52,322 bases of DNA. It comes from Treponema sp. (GTDB lineage: Bacteria > Spirochaetota > Spirochaetia > Treponematales > Treponemataceae). Below, in pieces: positions 29,520 through 37,716 of this stretch. The DNA is taken from contig JAGBXW010000091.1 of NCBI GenBank assembly GCA_017629095.1, forward strand, positions 1-52,322, read 5' to 3'. The notes beneath the pieces were generated by a model. It made no database searches, was not told the origin of the DNA, and saw only the letters and a list, made by a program, of their open reading frames with translations. Every line of letters begins with the position of its first letter. Position 1 is the first letter of the stretch. The position numbers and the translations under genes were made by a program.

Positions 29520-29542
29520 GCCCCCAGATGGTTTCTGGGGGC
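29520..29542. terminator. Hairpin after dapL
   Basis: GCCCCCAGA / TCTGGGGGC with a five-base loop. It sits between dapL and the convergent outer-membrane-like gene. T tracts on both sides are weak, so it may act on either strand. Confidence 0.65.
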
Positions 29543-29585
29543 CTTCATGTATCTTTGGGTATGAGTGGGCTGTAGAGTAGTTTGC

Positions 29586-30329
29586 TTAAAAACTAAATCG
29601 AGCTCCAAAAGCAATTTCGTATGGAAATGAACTGCTGTTTCTTAGGGAAAAAATTCCAATCTTGGTTTTAGCAAAATAGCTTCCATATTTTCCTGCATAC
29701 ATGCCTAAGCCACCTGTAACAGAAGCGAGTAATTCAAAGCCTGTATCGATAGTTAAAAAATCTATTCCAGTTCCAACTATTAAACCTATGGGAATTCCCT
29801 TTTCAAAGGCTTCCGCTTGTAAAGTCAAGGTATTGACAAAATCATTGACAGCAATCCCTTTTCTTACTTTGTATCTAAAGTCTGCGTTAACGTTTTCTGA
29901 ATTATAAAGAAAATTCGTTTTAACATTAATACCGTGCAATACCCCTAAATTTTTGTGAGTAAATGTCAGTAATCCTGCTGTTTTCCAAGCAAGTTTTTTT
30001 GTTATTTGCCAATCAAAAAGCATTCCCACTCCTGGCGAAATAGGAATTTGCGGATTCTTGGTAATTTCCAGTGCAAAGCCCCCTCCAAAGGAAATTGAAG
30101 AAAACTTAGCCACGCCGAGAATCTGAATATCATATTCCTTTGCTGTCAGATAATCAGTTTGAACCCGCATTGCAAGTCTGGGAACGATATTTTCTTCTGC
30201 AAAAAAGGAAAAACCTACCGTTGGACTTCCGTTATAGGTATCTATATGAAGGCTTCCTGATAAATCAAAGGCATGAAGAGAAAAGGTCCAGATGTAAAGA
30301 GCAAGTACTGTACTGATGATTTTTTTCAT
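29586..30329 (-). CDS. Probable outer-membrane beta-barrel protein, second gene of pair
   Basis: A 247-residue exported protein. It has a signal peptide (MKKIISTVLALYIWTFSLHA), then repeated amphipathic beta strands with alternating hydrophobic residues, and ends in the aromatic residue of FGARFSF, the typical C-terminal signal for barrel insertion. No named family is recognised. Its ATG overlaps the stop of the upstream gene by four bases (ATGA). Its two-protein arrangement suggests both barrels or periplasmic partners are made together. It may be Treponema-specific. Confidence 0.7.
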   Translation of the reverse strand: MKKIISTVLALYIWTFSLHAFDLSGSLHIDTYNGSPTVGFSFFAEENIVPRLAMRVQTDYLTAKEYDIQILGVAKFSSISFGGGFALEITKNPQIPISPGVGMLFDWQITKKLAWKTAGLLTFTHKNLGVLHGINVKTNFLYNSENVNADFRYKVRKGIAVNDFVNTLTLQAEAFEKGIPIGLIVGTGIDFLTIDTGFELLASVTGGLGMYAGKYGSYFAKTKIGIFSLRNSSSFPYEIAFGARFSF

Positions 30330-31585
30330 AACTTTGTTTTATATCCAAGGCTAAACTTAATTGAAGTATGCATTTTTTCAAACTTCATAAAATCGATGGA
30401 AAGACGGCTCATGAACATGCCTTCAAAGAAAGGTATTTCAATGAAAGGTGAAACTCTAAAAGACATATTATCACTGGAAACACCATTAATTTCAGGTAAA
30501 CCTACATTTTGCGTAGAAATAGTGAGATGAGCTCCCGTTGTTAGCGTAAACGGACCCGCATAGATATTGTTCGCAAAAACTGCCAGATTTGCTCCCAATG
30601 AACCAGAGAGATAAAACATATCTTGGATAGTTTCTTTTGGAATATTAAATAGAGTAAAGTGGAAATTCATGAATTCAACTCTGAATCTAGGCTCAACCCA
30701 CAAATATAAATCTGATAAGCTTAATGATTTTTGATCATCAAGAGGGTTAAGGATAATTTTTGTAATTCCAAACTGGAGAAATAAAGACGCTGTATGAGCA
30801 TTTCCAATTACAGATGAAAGTCCAGTGTGAAACTCAAGTCGTTGATTTAAGCTCATGCTGGCTTGTCCCTCATCTTTTTCGATGGGAAAGCCGACTCCGG
30901 CACTAAAGTCAACAGTTATAAATGAGAATACTCCTGCAAAACGTAAATCCACATTGCCACGGAGGATTTTTCCATCTTCTGTTGTGTCAGGGGATGGGAC
31001 CTGGTTCTCTCCATTTGCATCTTGAATCTGTCTTTTCCCCGCATAGAAATAGAGTCCCAATGCCTGGGGAGTCTTTAGTTTCAAAATGTAGGAGGCACCG
31101 AGGTTGGAAAATGGATAGATATTTGTATCTATCGTTCCTGCCAAATTTTCTGATAAGCGAGAGCCAAAGGGAAGAATGCCAAAATGTCGTCGTAAAAATA
31201 CATCTGAACCTATGGACTCGTATTCCCCGGCAAACACTGAAATATACCGAGTTACATGACAACAAGGTAAATGTGCTGTTAAAGATAACTCATCAAGGGT
31301 AAATTGTGCACCTACAGTATTAACAAAAAGGTCAGAAAAAAGATTTCCAGTATGAACCGTAGCCCCTGCTCTGAGCATTACAATATTGAATAAATCTAGC
31401 TGACCTGCAAAAAAAGTATTTGCTGTTAGTTGTGCTTTATCAGCACCATCTTCTGTTCCAATGTTTCCTGCTAATCCAGCAAAACCCGTAAAATGAATTT
31501 GCCCAAAAGCCGTCGAAAGGAAAAGGAATAACACTATAGTGTTGACAACTAAACTTTTAGGTAAAAAAAACTTGTTAGTATTCAT
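30326..31585 (-). CDS. Probable outer-membrane beta-barrel protein, first gene of pair
   Basis: A 419-residue exported protein. A signal peptide (hydrophobic core VVNTIVLFLFLSTAFG) precedes a long beta-rich region of strands such as LYFYAGKRQI, VDLRFAGVFSFITVDFSAGVGF and SRLSIDFMKFEKM. Its C-terminus is LGYKTKL, without the terminal aromatic residue of its partner. I recognise no family. The start was placed at ATG with TTGGAGA nine bases upstream, dropping 15 in-frame codons that lack a signal. It is divergent from cheA across about 170 bases. Confidence 0.68.
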   Translation of the reverse strand: MNTNKFFLPKSLVVNTIVLFLFLSTAFGQIHFTGFAGLAGNIGTEDGADKAQLTANTFFAGQLDLFNIVMLRAGATVHTGNLFSDLFVNTVGAQFTLDELSLTAHLPCCHVTRYISVFAGEYESIGSDVFLRRHFGILPFGSRLSENLAGTIDTNIYPFSNLGASYILKLKTPQALGLYFYAGKRQIQDANGENQVPSPDTTEDGKILRGNVDLRFAGVFSFITVDFSAGVGFPIEKDEGQASMSLNQRLEFHTGLSSVIGNAHTASLFLQFGITKIILNPLDDQKSLSLSDLYLWVEPRFRVEFMNFHFTLFNIPKETIQDMFYLSGSLGANLAVFANNIYAGPFTLTTGAHLTISTQNVGLPEINGVSSDNMSFRVSPFIEIPFFEGMFMSRLSIDFMKFEKMHTSIKFSLGYKTKL

Positions 31586-31726
31586 GGCTTTATATCTCCA
31601 AGAATAAAATATCTCATCAATTATCGTCATAAATACTAAAATCTTTAATTTACCTATGTTTTTGAGAAACTTGATTTATGGTATAAGGGAAATCTCTAAA
31701 AAAATAAGTTCTGACAAATATTCCTC

Positions 31727-31754
31727 TTGACTTATATTATTTTGCGTATAAAAT
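31727..31754 (+). promoter_or_regulatory. Promoter of the che operon (leaderless type)
   Basis: -35 TTGACT (31727-31732), 16-base spacer, -10 TAAAAT (31749-31754). Transcription is expected about 31761, after a first ATG (31756) and at a second in-frame ATG (31762). No Shine-Dalgarno is present. Confidence 0.55.
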
Positions 31755-31761
31755 AATGAGT

Positions 31762-34197
31762 ATGAGTGACTATCTTGATATTAATAACGAGGAACTGCTC
31801 AAGGATTTTTTTAGTGAGGCTGAACAACAAGTTGAGAATCTCGAAAGTAATATCCTTGTCATAGAAAACGACCCATCCAATCGAGAAGCTATCGATGAAA
31901 TTTTCCGTGCGGCTCATACTTTAAAAGGTGGATCTGCTACAGTGGAAATGACAGAATTGTCTGGATTTACCCATGTGGTAGAGGATTTGCTCGATGAGAT
32001 TCGTTCTGATCGAGTTGATGTAACTGGACCTGTTGTAGATATTCTGCTTTCTTCCATCGATGTGATTAAAGCTATGTTGGAGGCTCGTCAAGATGGTAGC
32101 ATTTATGATGCTGATGTAGAACCCATTAAGAATACTTTGAAGTCATTCATCCCTGCTAAAGAGGGTAAGACAAGTAAAAAGCCTGTGGCTGCACCTGTGG
32201 CACCAGTTAAGCCTGTAGTAAGTGCTCCTGTTGCTGTTTCTTCATCTTCTATTCCTTCTCCTGCCCAAGGACTTTCTGAATATGAGTTGTTGGAACTTAA
32301 AGAAGCTTGTGAAGGTAAGCAGAAGGTTTGGGGCGTTACTGTCATGTTTGATGAAGGGAACTTGATGAACTCTGTTGGAGGAATTCAGGTTTTTGCTGCC
32401 CTTAAGGGTCGTGGACTCATCCTAAAAACCATTCCAGATTTTGATGCCCTATATTCAGACGAATTCCATCCCAAGGTTGTATACTTTATAGCCACTACTG
32501 CCACTGGCGATGAATTGGAAGATGTGGCTTTTATTCCTGATGTTACTCTTTGTACTGATGCCCAGTGTTTGGATGGTAGTTCTGGTGGTAGTGTTGTTCC
32601 AGAAGTACCTGCTTCTACACCAGTGATGGCTCCTGTTCAACCTGTTGTGGAGCAAGTTGCCGTAGAGACTGCTTTTGTCCAAGAAGAAGTCCCAAGCGTT
32701 ACTCCTCCTGTAGTTGAAAAAACTATCGATATTGCAGCTGAAAAGAAGTCTGTTGCTCCTAAGGGAGATGCAGCTAAAAAGTCAACTCAGAATCATAGCA
32801 ATGCTGGTAGTGTATTGCGAGTTGATGCAAAACGTATTGACTATCTTTTGAATCTTGTTAGTGAAACTGTTATTACAAAGGCTGCCTTTAACCAGATTTC
32901 TACTCAGGTGGGAGATTTATTGGCTCAATTCCAGACAGTTGGTTCTGGTTACAAAGATAAGGTTCATGCCTTGTTTGAGCAAATGCCACGTTTCCTTGAG
33001 GAAATTCAAAACGGTGCCTCTGTTAAGGATATTAGAACTGCTATAAATGACGAATTTGGTGATTTGTTCTCTGTATTCGATCCATTTGAAGCAAACTTTA
33101 AATCTGTTACTACAAAATTCCGTTCTTCGACCCAGAACTTAGGCCGTATTGCTGGTGAATTGCAGGAAGGTGTAATGAAAATCCGAATGGTTCCCATCAG
33201 TCAGATTTTCTCTCGTTTCCCTCGTGTTGTTCGTGATTTAAGCCGTGATTTGAATAAAAAAATTAATCTTGTAATTGAGGGTGAAGACACCGAATTGGAT
33301 AAGTCTGTTACAGAGGACTTGCTGGATCCAATCATGCACTGTGTACGTAACTCCTTAGATCATGGTATCGAACGTCCGGCGGATCGTGCCGAAGCTGGAA
33401 AACCAGAAGAAGGTACCTTGATTCTAAAAGCAAGTAATGAAGGTAACTTGATCGTTATCGATATTGCTGATGACGGTGCTGGTATTGATGTAAATAAAGT
33501 TCGCCAAAAGGCCATTGATCGTGGACTTATTCATCCCAATAAGATTCTCAGTGACCAAGAAGCATATCAGTTGATTTTTGAGCCTGGTTTCTCTACCGCT
33601 GACAAGATTTCTGCAGTGTCTGGTCGAGGTGTTGGATTGGATGTTGTACGTGCTCAAATTGAAAAATTGAAGGGATCTGTTGTGGTAACTTCTGAGCGGG
33701 GGTGTGGAACAAAGTTTAGCATTCGTCTGCCACTGACTTTGGCCATTATCCAGGGTCTTTTGGTTCGGGTTGGAGATGAGGTTTATTCAATTCCAATTAC
33801 TTCTGTTATTGAAAGCCATCGTGTACGTCAGGATGAAATTAACACAATCGATAATTACGAAGTTTTGAATGTTCGTAACGAGGTTATTAGTATTTTACGT
33901 CTTGATCGCCTGTTCAATATCAAGCAAACTGAAGAAAAAGAACACTACTTTATCGTTATCGTTGGTAGTGCCGATAAGAAGATTGGTGTAATGGTTGATT
34001 CTCTCATTGGAGAAGAGGACGTTGTTATTAAGCCTTTGCGGGACCAATTTACAAAGTCTCCCGGTGTAGCTGGAGCATCCATCCTTGGTGATGGTTCTGT
34101 TTCCTTGATTATTGATGTGAGCCAGTTGCTTGAATTAGGTGTACGTCAAGAAATTGATGCCCGGGAAAAGCGGGAAGAGATTGGATTCTCGTTATAA
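31762..34197 (+). CDS. cheA: Chemotaxis histidine kinase CheA
   Basis: An 811-residue CheA. In order: the P1 phosphotransfer domain with phospho-accepting histidine in AAHTLKGGSA (residue 52), a Pro/Ala-rich tether, P2 (about 175-280), a second long tether, the P3 dimerisation region, P4 kinase with N-box CVRNSLDHGIE, G1 DDGAGID and G2 GRGVGLDVV, and a P5 CheW-like end. I use the second of two in-frame ATGs because the -10 box places transcription there, giving a leaderless mRNA beginning MSDYLD. The insertion-bearing P3 is longer than in enterics, as reported for treponemes. First gene of the cheA-cheW-cheX-cheY operon. Confidence 0.96.
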   Translation: MSDYLDINNEELLKDFFSEAEQQVENLESNILVIENDPSNREAIDEIFRAAHTLKGGSATVEMTELSGFTHVVEDLLDEIRSDRVDVTGPVVDILLSSIDVIKAMLEARQDGSIYDADVEPIKNTLKSFIPAKEGKTSKKPVAAPVAPVKPVVSAPVAVSSSSIPSPAQGLSEYELLELKEACEGKQKVWGVTVMFDEGNLMNSVGGIQVFAALKGRGLILKTIPDFDALYSDEFHPKVVYFIATTATGDELEDVAFIPDVTLCTDAQCLDGSSGGSVVPEVPASTPVMAPVQPVVEQVAVETAFVQEEVPSVTPPVVEKTIDIAAEKKSVAPKGDAAKKSTQNHSNAGSVLRVDAKRIDYLLNLVSETVITKAAFNQISTQVGDLLAQFQTVGSGYKDKVHALFEQMPRFLEEIQNGASVKDIRTAINDEFGDLFSVFDPFEANFKSVTTKFRSSTQNLGRIAGELQEGVMKIRMVPISQIFSRFPRVVRDLSRDLNKKINLVIEGEDTELDKSVTEDLLDPIMHCVRNSLDHGIERPADRAEAGKPEEGTLILKASNEGNLIVIDIADDGAGIDVNKVRQKAIDRGLIHPNKILSDQEAYQLIFEPGFSTADKISAVSGRGVGLDVVRAQIEKLKGSVVVTSERGCGTKFSIRLPLTLAIIQGLLVRVGDEVYSIPITSVIESHRVRQDEINTIDNYEVLNVRNEVISILRLDRLFNIKQTEEKEHYFIVIVGSADKKIGVMVDSLIGEEDVVIKPLRDQFTKSPGVAGASILGDGSVSLIIDVSQLLELGVRQEIDAREKREEIGFSL

Positions 34198-34206
34198 GGG
34201 GAGTGT

Positions 34207-35607
34207 ATGGAAACTATTGCAGATATCAAAGAAGCTTTGTTACAGAATTCTGAATCTACTGGAGAGGAACAAAAAGATAGAATCTCCGCAGTGGATTTTA
34301 AAATGGTTACCTTTTCCCTTGCTGGTAAAGACTATGCCATAGATATCATGAAAGTAAAAGAAATTGCGAAAGCAGGTCATTTTACTTATGTCCCTAATAC
34401 AATGCCATTTGTATTGGGTGTTCATAACCTTCGTGGTGATATTATTTCAATTATTGATCTTCGTCGTTTCTTTAATATTGAGATTCCGACTCGTTCTAAG
34501 GATGCCTTGGAAAGTATGTTGGTAGTTAATGTTGGAGATCAGCTTTTTGGTGTAGTTGTAGATGTTATTGATAAGGTGGTGGGAATACAGAAGAGTTCTA
34601 TTCAACCTCCTCATCCTCTTTTTGGTGACATTAACATCAAATACATCTACGGTGTAGTAGAAAGTCATGATCGGTTGTATGTTCTGCTTGATGTAGATAG
34701 AATTTTTGGGGTACGAACCCCTGCTCCTACTTTGGCAGAAAAAGTGCAGATTGTAGAGCAAGAATATGTTGAAGCTGCTCCTGCGCAATTAACCTCTACA
34801 ACTGCTACTCCTGTGGTTAATGTTCAACCTCAAGTTGCTCAACCAAAGCTTGATGTTCTCGTTGAAAAAGATTCTGATTATACCTTCATCGTGGATAGTT
34901 TACAGAAGCTCAAAGGATTTTATGTTACTTCTGTGAATGAAATCTGGACAAAGCGTCGTTATGAAGAGTGGATTGGTCAACGTGGACGTGATAATTCTCA
35001 GTTGGTGAATGCCCAAGAAGCTGACGATTTTTTGTCTTCATTTTATTCTTCTAATACTGGTGCTTTCTGGCCTAAAGAGTATGCAGAGAATATTTACAAA
35101 GCCTTGCCTGAAAACAATTCTAAGCAGATTTGTGTTTGGAATCCTGGTTGTGGAAAGGGGTATGAAGCATATTCTTTGGCATGTATACTTCGTAAAAAAT
35201 ATCCCGATGCACGTATAAAGATATATGCACAGGATGTAGATTTATTAAGTATATCAAATGCTCCTTTGTTAGTAGTGCCTCCTGAGGTGGCTAATAGTTG
35301 GTATGCTCCTTTTGTAGTACAATCTGTATCTGGAACATATTCCTTTAAGCCCGAAATTAAGGAAATGGTGCTATTTGAGTATCATGATTGTATGCATACT
35401 AATAATATGCCTGCAATTGATATGATTTTCTCTAGAGATCTTATTTCTTTCTTAAAACCTGATATTCAAGCAGCTTTGTTGGAAGATTTTGACGAAAAAC
35501 TTAAGGGAAATGGAAAGATTATTCTGGGAGAGAATGAGAGTTTGGCCTATCTTTCTAATTGGTCAGAAACATTAGTAGGTTCTGTCGTTGTATACGGCAA
35601 ACAATAA
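34207..35607 (+). CDS. cheW: CheW fused to a CheR-like methyltransferase domain
   Basis: A 466-residue protein. Residues 30-175 are a CheW scaffold (FKMVTFSLAGKDYAIDIMKVKEI, VLGVHNLRGDIISIIDLRRFF), and 225-466 are a CheR-like domain with NPGCGKGYEAYSLACILRKKYPDARIKIYAQDVD as the SAM-binding area and DMIFSRDLISFLKPDIQAALLEDFDEKLKGNGKIILG. A Pro/Gln/Val-rich tether joins them. Such CheW-CheR-like fusions are known from treponemes, where they serve in the membrane chemoreceptor array. The usual CheR acidic and arginine residues are only partly retained, so methyltransferase activity is uncertain. The GGGGAG Shine-Dalgarno is strong. Confidence 0.93.
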   Translation: METIADIKEALLQNSESTGEEQKDRISAVDFKMVTFSLAGKDYAIDIMKVKEIAKAGHFTYVPNTMPFVLGVHNLRGDIISIIDLRRFFNIEIPTRSKDALESMLVVNVGDQLFGVVVDVIDKVVGIQKSSIQPPHPLFGDINIKYIYGVVESHDRLYVLLDVDRIFGVRTPAPTLAEKVQIVEQEYVEAAPAQLTSTTATPVVNVQPQVAQPKLDVLVEKDSDYTFIVDSLQKLKGFYVTSVNEIWTKRRYEEWIGQRGRDNSQLVNAQEADDFLSSFYSSNTGAFWPKEYAENIYKALPENNSKQICVWNPGCGKGYEAYSLACILRKKYPDARIKIYAQDVDLLSISNAPLLVVPPEVANSWYAPFVVQSVSGTYSFKPEIKEMVLFEYHDCMHTNNMPAIDMIFSRDLISFLKPDIQAALLEDFDEKLKGNGKIILGENESLAYLSNWSETLVGSVVVYGKQ

Positions 35608-35632
35608 ATAATTAAGAGGTAAGGGGATTTTT

Positions 35633-36097
35633 ATGAGAGTTGAGTATATCAATCCGTTTGTAGAAACGGCTTATAGTATACTAAAAGAAGTTCTGCAGGG
35701 AGAAGTCCGACGTGGAGACTTGTATTTGAAGTCTACCTCAATGCCTGTAATGGGTGTTGCTGCCTTGGTTGGTCTGGCTGGTGACGTAGAAGGCCGTGTT
35801 CTTTTTGATATGTCCATGGAAACTGCATTGAAGATCGCTTCTCGTATGAACATGGAAGAGTTACCTGTTTTTGATGAATTGGCTAAGGCTACTATCACTG
35901 AATTGGCAAACTTGATTACTGCACAGGCTGTTACTAAATTGCACGAACTTGGATTTAAGTTTGACTTGACACCTCCTGCTCTTTTTACCGGAGAAAAGAT
36001 GGAGATTTCAGATCATGAAGTAGAAGCTTTGATTGTTCCCATGATTACAGAACAGGGTAAAGTTGAAGTAAACGTAGCTATTCGAGAAAGGATGTAA
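35633..36097 (+). CDS. cheX: CheX, chemotaxis phosphatase
   Basis: A 154-residue CheX, which dephosphorylates CheY-P. The active segment TITELANLITAQAV supplies the ExxN pair Glu90/Asn93, with VGLAGDVEGRVLFDMSMETALKIASRM forming the strand-helix before it. It occupies the place CheZ takes in enterics; CheX is the standard phosphatase in spirochaetes. Third gene of the operon, with AAGGGGA before ATG, spaced 25 bases from the fusion gene. Confidence 0.93.
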   Translation: MRVEYINPFVETAYSILKEVLQGEVRRGDLYLKSTSMPVMGVAALVGLAGDVEGRVLFDMSMETALKIASRMNMEELPVFDELAKATITELANLITAQAVTKLHELGFKFDLTPPALFTGEKMEISDHEVEALIVPMITEQGKVEVNVAIRERM

Positions 36098-36107
36098 AGG
36101 AGAAAAT

Positions 36108-36542
36108 ATGAAAACGAAGCAAGATTTTCCTTCAATTAACGAGAGACCACCTGAGGGTGTTCGAGTTGACGGAACAAAAGTAAAGGTGCTTGTTGTTGAT
36201 GATTCTATGTTCGTTGCAAAACAGCTCGGTCAGATTTTGTCCAGTGAGGGATATGAGGTTGTGGCTACAGCTGGTGACGGTAAAGAAGGCGTTGATAAAT
36301 ACAAAGAATTGTATCCTAATGTAGATGTTGTAACAATGGATATTACAATGCCACGTATGGATGGTATTACTGCTCTTGAGCAGATTATGTCCTTTGACAA
36401 GGATGCTAAGGTTGTAATGGTAAGTGCTTTGGGTAAGGAAGAACTGGTAAAGAAGTCTCTTATGCTTGGAGCAAAGAACTATATCGTTAAACCATTGGAT
36501 AGAAAGAAGGTTTTGGAGCGCATCGGAGCTTCTATTAAATAG
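36108..36542 (+). CDS. cheY: Chemotaxis response regulator CheY
   Basis: A 144-residue single-domain receiver. The acidic pair is Asp31/Asp32 (VVDDSMF), the phosphorylation site Asp78 (TMDITMPRMDG), with Ser106 and Lys128 in the usual switch positions. About 25 residues precede the receiver core, an extension seen in treponemal CheY. It has AAGGAG before ATG, follows cheX by ten bases and ends at a perfect terminator, so the four-gene operon stops here. Confidence 0.96.
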   Translation: MKTKQDFPSINERPPEGVRVDGTKVKVLVVDDSMFVAKQLGQILSSEGYEVVATAGDGKEGVDKYKELYPNVDVVTMDITMPRMDGITALEQIMSFDKDAKVVMVSALGKEELVKKSLMLGAKNYIVKPLDRKKVLERIGASIK

Positions 36543-36551
36543 TTTAATGTT

Positions 36552-36582
36552 AAAAACCGCATCGTTCTACGATGCGGTTTTT
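36552..36582 (+). terminator. Terminator of the che operon
   Basis: Perfect arms AAAAACCGCATCG / CGATGCGGTTTTT with a five-base loop directly after cheY. Confidence 0.93.
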
Positions 36583-36602
36583 CTTTAAAGAATTACGCTA
36601 AA

Positions 36603-36634
36603 TAAAAAAAAGACAGTTGTCATCCAACTGTCTT
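36603..36634 (-). terminator. Terminator of tRNA-Val
   Basis: Arms AGACAGTTG / CAACTGTCT and a run of seven T residues on the minus strand, immediately after the tRNA 3' end. Confidence 0.85.
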
Positions 36635-36635
36635 C

Positions 36636-36709
36636 TGGGCGATACTGGAATCGAACCAGTGACCCCAAGCGTGTCATGCTTGTACTCTAACCAACTGAGC
36701 TAATCGCCC
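36636..36709 (-). tRNA. tRNA-Val (anticodon GAC)
   Basis: A 74-base cloverleaf. The acceptor arm GGGCGAT pairs with ATCGCCC. The D-arm includes AGCTCAGTTGGTTAGAGT, the anticodon stem CAAGC/GCTTG encloses loop ATGACAC with GAC at 36673-36675, and the T-loop is GGTTCGATTCC. The CCA end is not encoded. It is transcribed from the strand opposite to the che genes. Confidence 0.95.
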
Positions 36710-36797
36710 TAAATATGATGGATATTAGAACATAAAAACTTTTTTAGGTCAAGAGCTGTAAGAAAAATACAGAGGTATTTGTTTGAGGGGTGTGAAA

Positions 36798-37637
36798 ATG
36801 AATGTATTATTTTTAGCAAAAGAACCTTTGTTTTATGTGGAATATGCGGCTCGACTGGAAAATCATGGTGTCCCCTTTTGGACGGCTCATACCACGAATG
36901 ATTTTCATGTAATGCTTGATCGAATGAGCTTTGATCTGGTGTTTGCTGATTACAATTTTATTGATTTTTCTAAATTCGATGTTTATAAGCATATAAAATC
37001 TAAAGGGGGGAAATTCGTTTTTCTGTTTTTAAATGAACCAAATCAAGAAAATAATTTATTTGTTCATTGGGAAGACAAGATAACAGAACATTGTCCTGAT
37101 TTATGGTCAAAAGAGTTGGAAACGCTACTTAGACTTGTTTTAAATCAACCGTTTATGGGAGAATCTGTTATAGAATCTGAAAAAGTAGAAAATCTAATTT
37201 TGAAAGAAGAAAGTGAGAAACAAAATCCTTTTCAAATTCAAAATACAGTTGCAATAATAGATACATCTGGTGACTATGAAAATGATGAAATTATATTGGA
37301 AAGTGAGCAAGATTTATTTTCTGATACATCATTTCAATATGAAGAGCAAAATACCAGTGAAAGGAAATTAATTGAAGATTATTTAATAATCAAAAAAAAT
37401 TATAATTTGTCATTTAGTGATTTTTTACTTTTAGATTTATTCAGAAGAAAAAAAAATGTAATGGTCTCTTTATACGAAATGGCCGAGCTCTTGGGGATAC
37501 CACCAGACGAAAAAAATATCAAAAAAATATATCGTCATATTCATTGTATAAGAGGCTATTTGGAAACAGGAGAGGGGGGAGTGGAGTCAATCTCTCGAAT
37601 AAAAAAAGGATTTTATAGTCTTGTAAGCTTGAAGTAA
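36798..37637 (+). CDS. Atypical response-regulator-like protein with OmpR-type winged helix
   Basis: A 279-residue protein. Residues 1-115 follow the receiver fold (NVLFLAKEPLF, FDLVFADYNF, KFVFLFLN), but the N-terminal acidic pair is replaced (AKE) and the usual switch lysine is not evident; Asp51 occupies the phosphorylation-site position. A polar acidic linker (about 120-195) leads to a C-terminal winged helix (about 200-279: MVSLYEMAELLG, KKIYRHIHCIRGYLE, ISRIKKGFYSLVSL), in the manner of OmpR DNA-binding domains. It may regulate without phosphorylation. The start was set at ATG with GAGGGG seven bases upstream. It sits between the tRNA and the CZB receptors, suggesting a link to chemotaxis gene control, but that is inference. 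Confidence 0.7.
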   Translation: MNVLFLAKEPLFYVEYAARLENHGVPFWTAHTTNDFHVMLDRMSFDLVFADYNFIDFSKFDVYKHIKSKGGKFVFLFLNEPNQENNLFVHWEDKITEHCPDLWSKELETLLRLVLNQPFMGESVIESEKVENLILKEESEKQNPFQIQNTVAIIDTSGDYENDEIILESEQDLFSDTSFQYEEQNTSERKLIEDYLIIKKNYNLSFSDFLLLDLFRRKKNVMVSLYEMAELLGIPPDEKNIKKIYRHIHCIRGYLETGEGGVESISRIKKGFYSLVSLK

Positions 37638-37681
37638 GAAAAACGATAAGTAGATCAACTAGAAAATACATAAAATAATTC

Positions 37682-37710
37682 TTGTTTTTCTAATATGTCT
37701 ATGATATACT
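37682..37710 (+). promoter_or_regulatory. Promoter of CZB chemoreceptor 1 (leaderless type)
   Basis: -35 TTGTTT (37682-37687), 17-base spacer, -10 TATACT (37705-37710), then six bases to ATG. Confidence 0.6.
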
Positions 37711-37716
37711 TAACGT

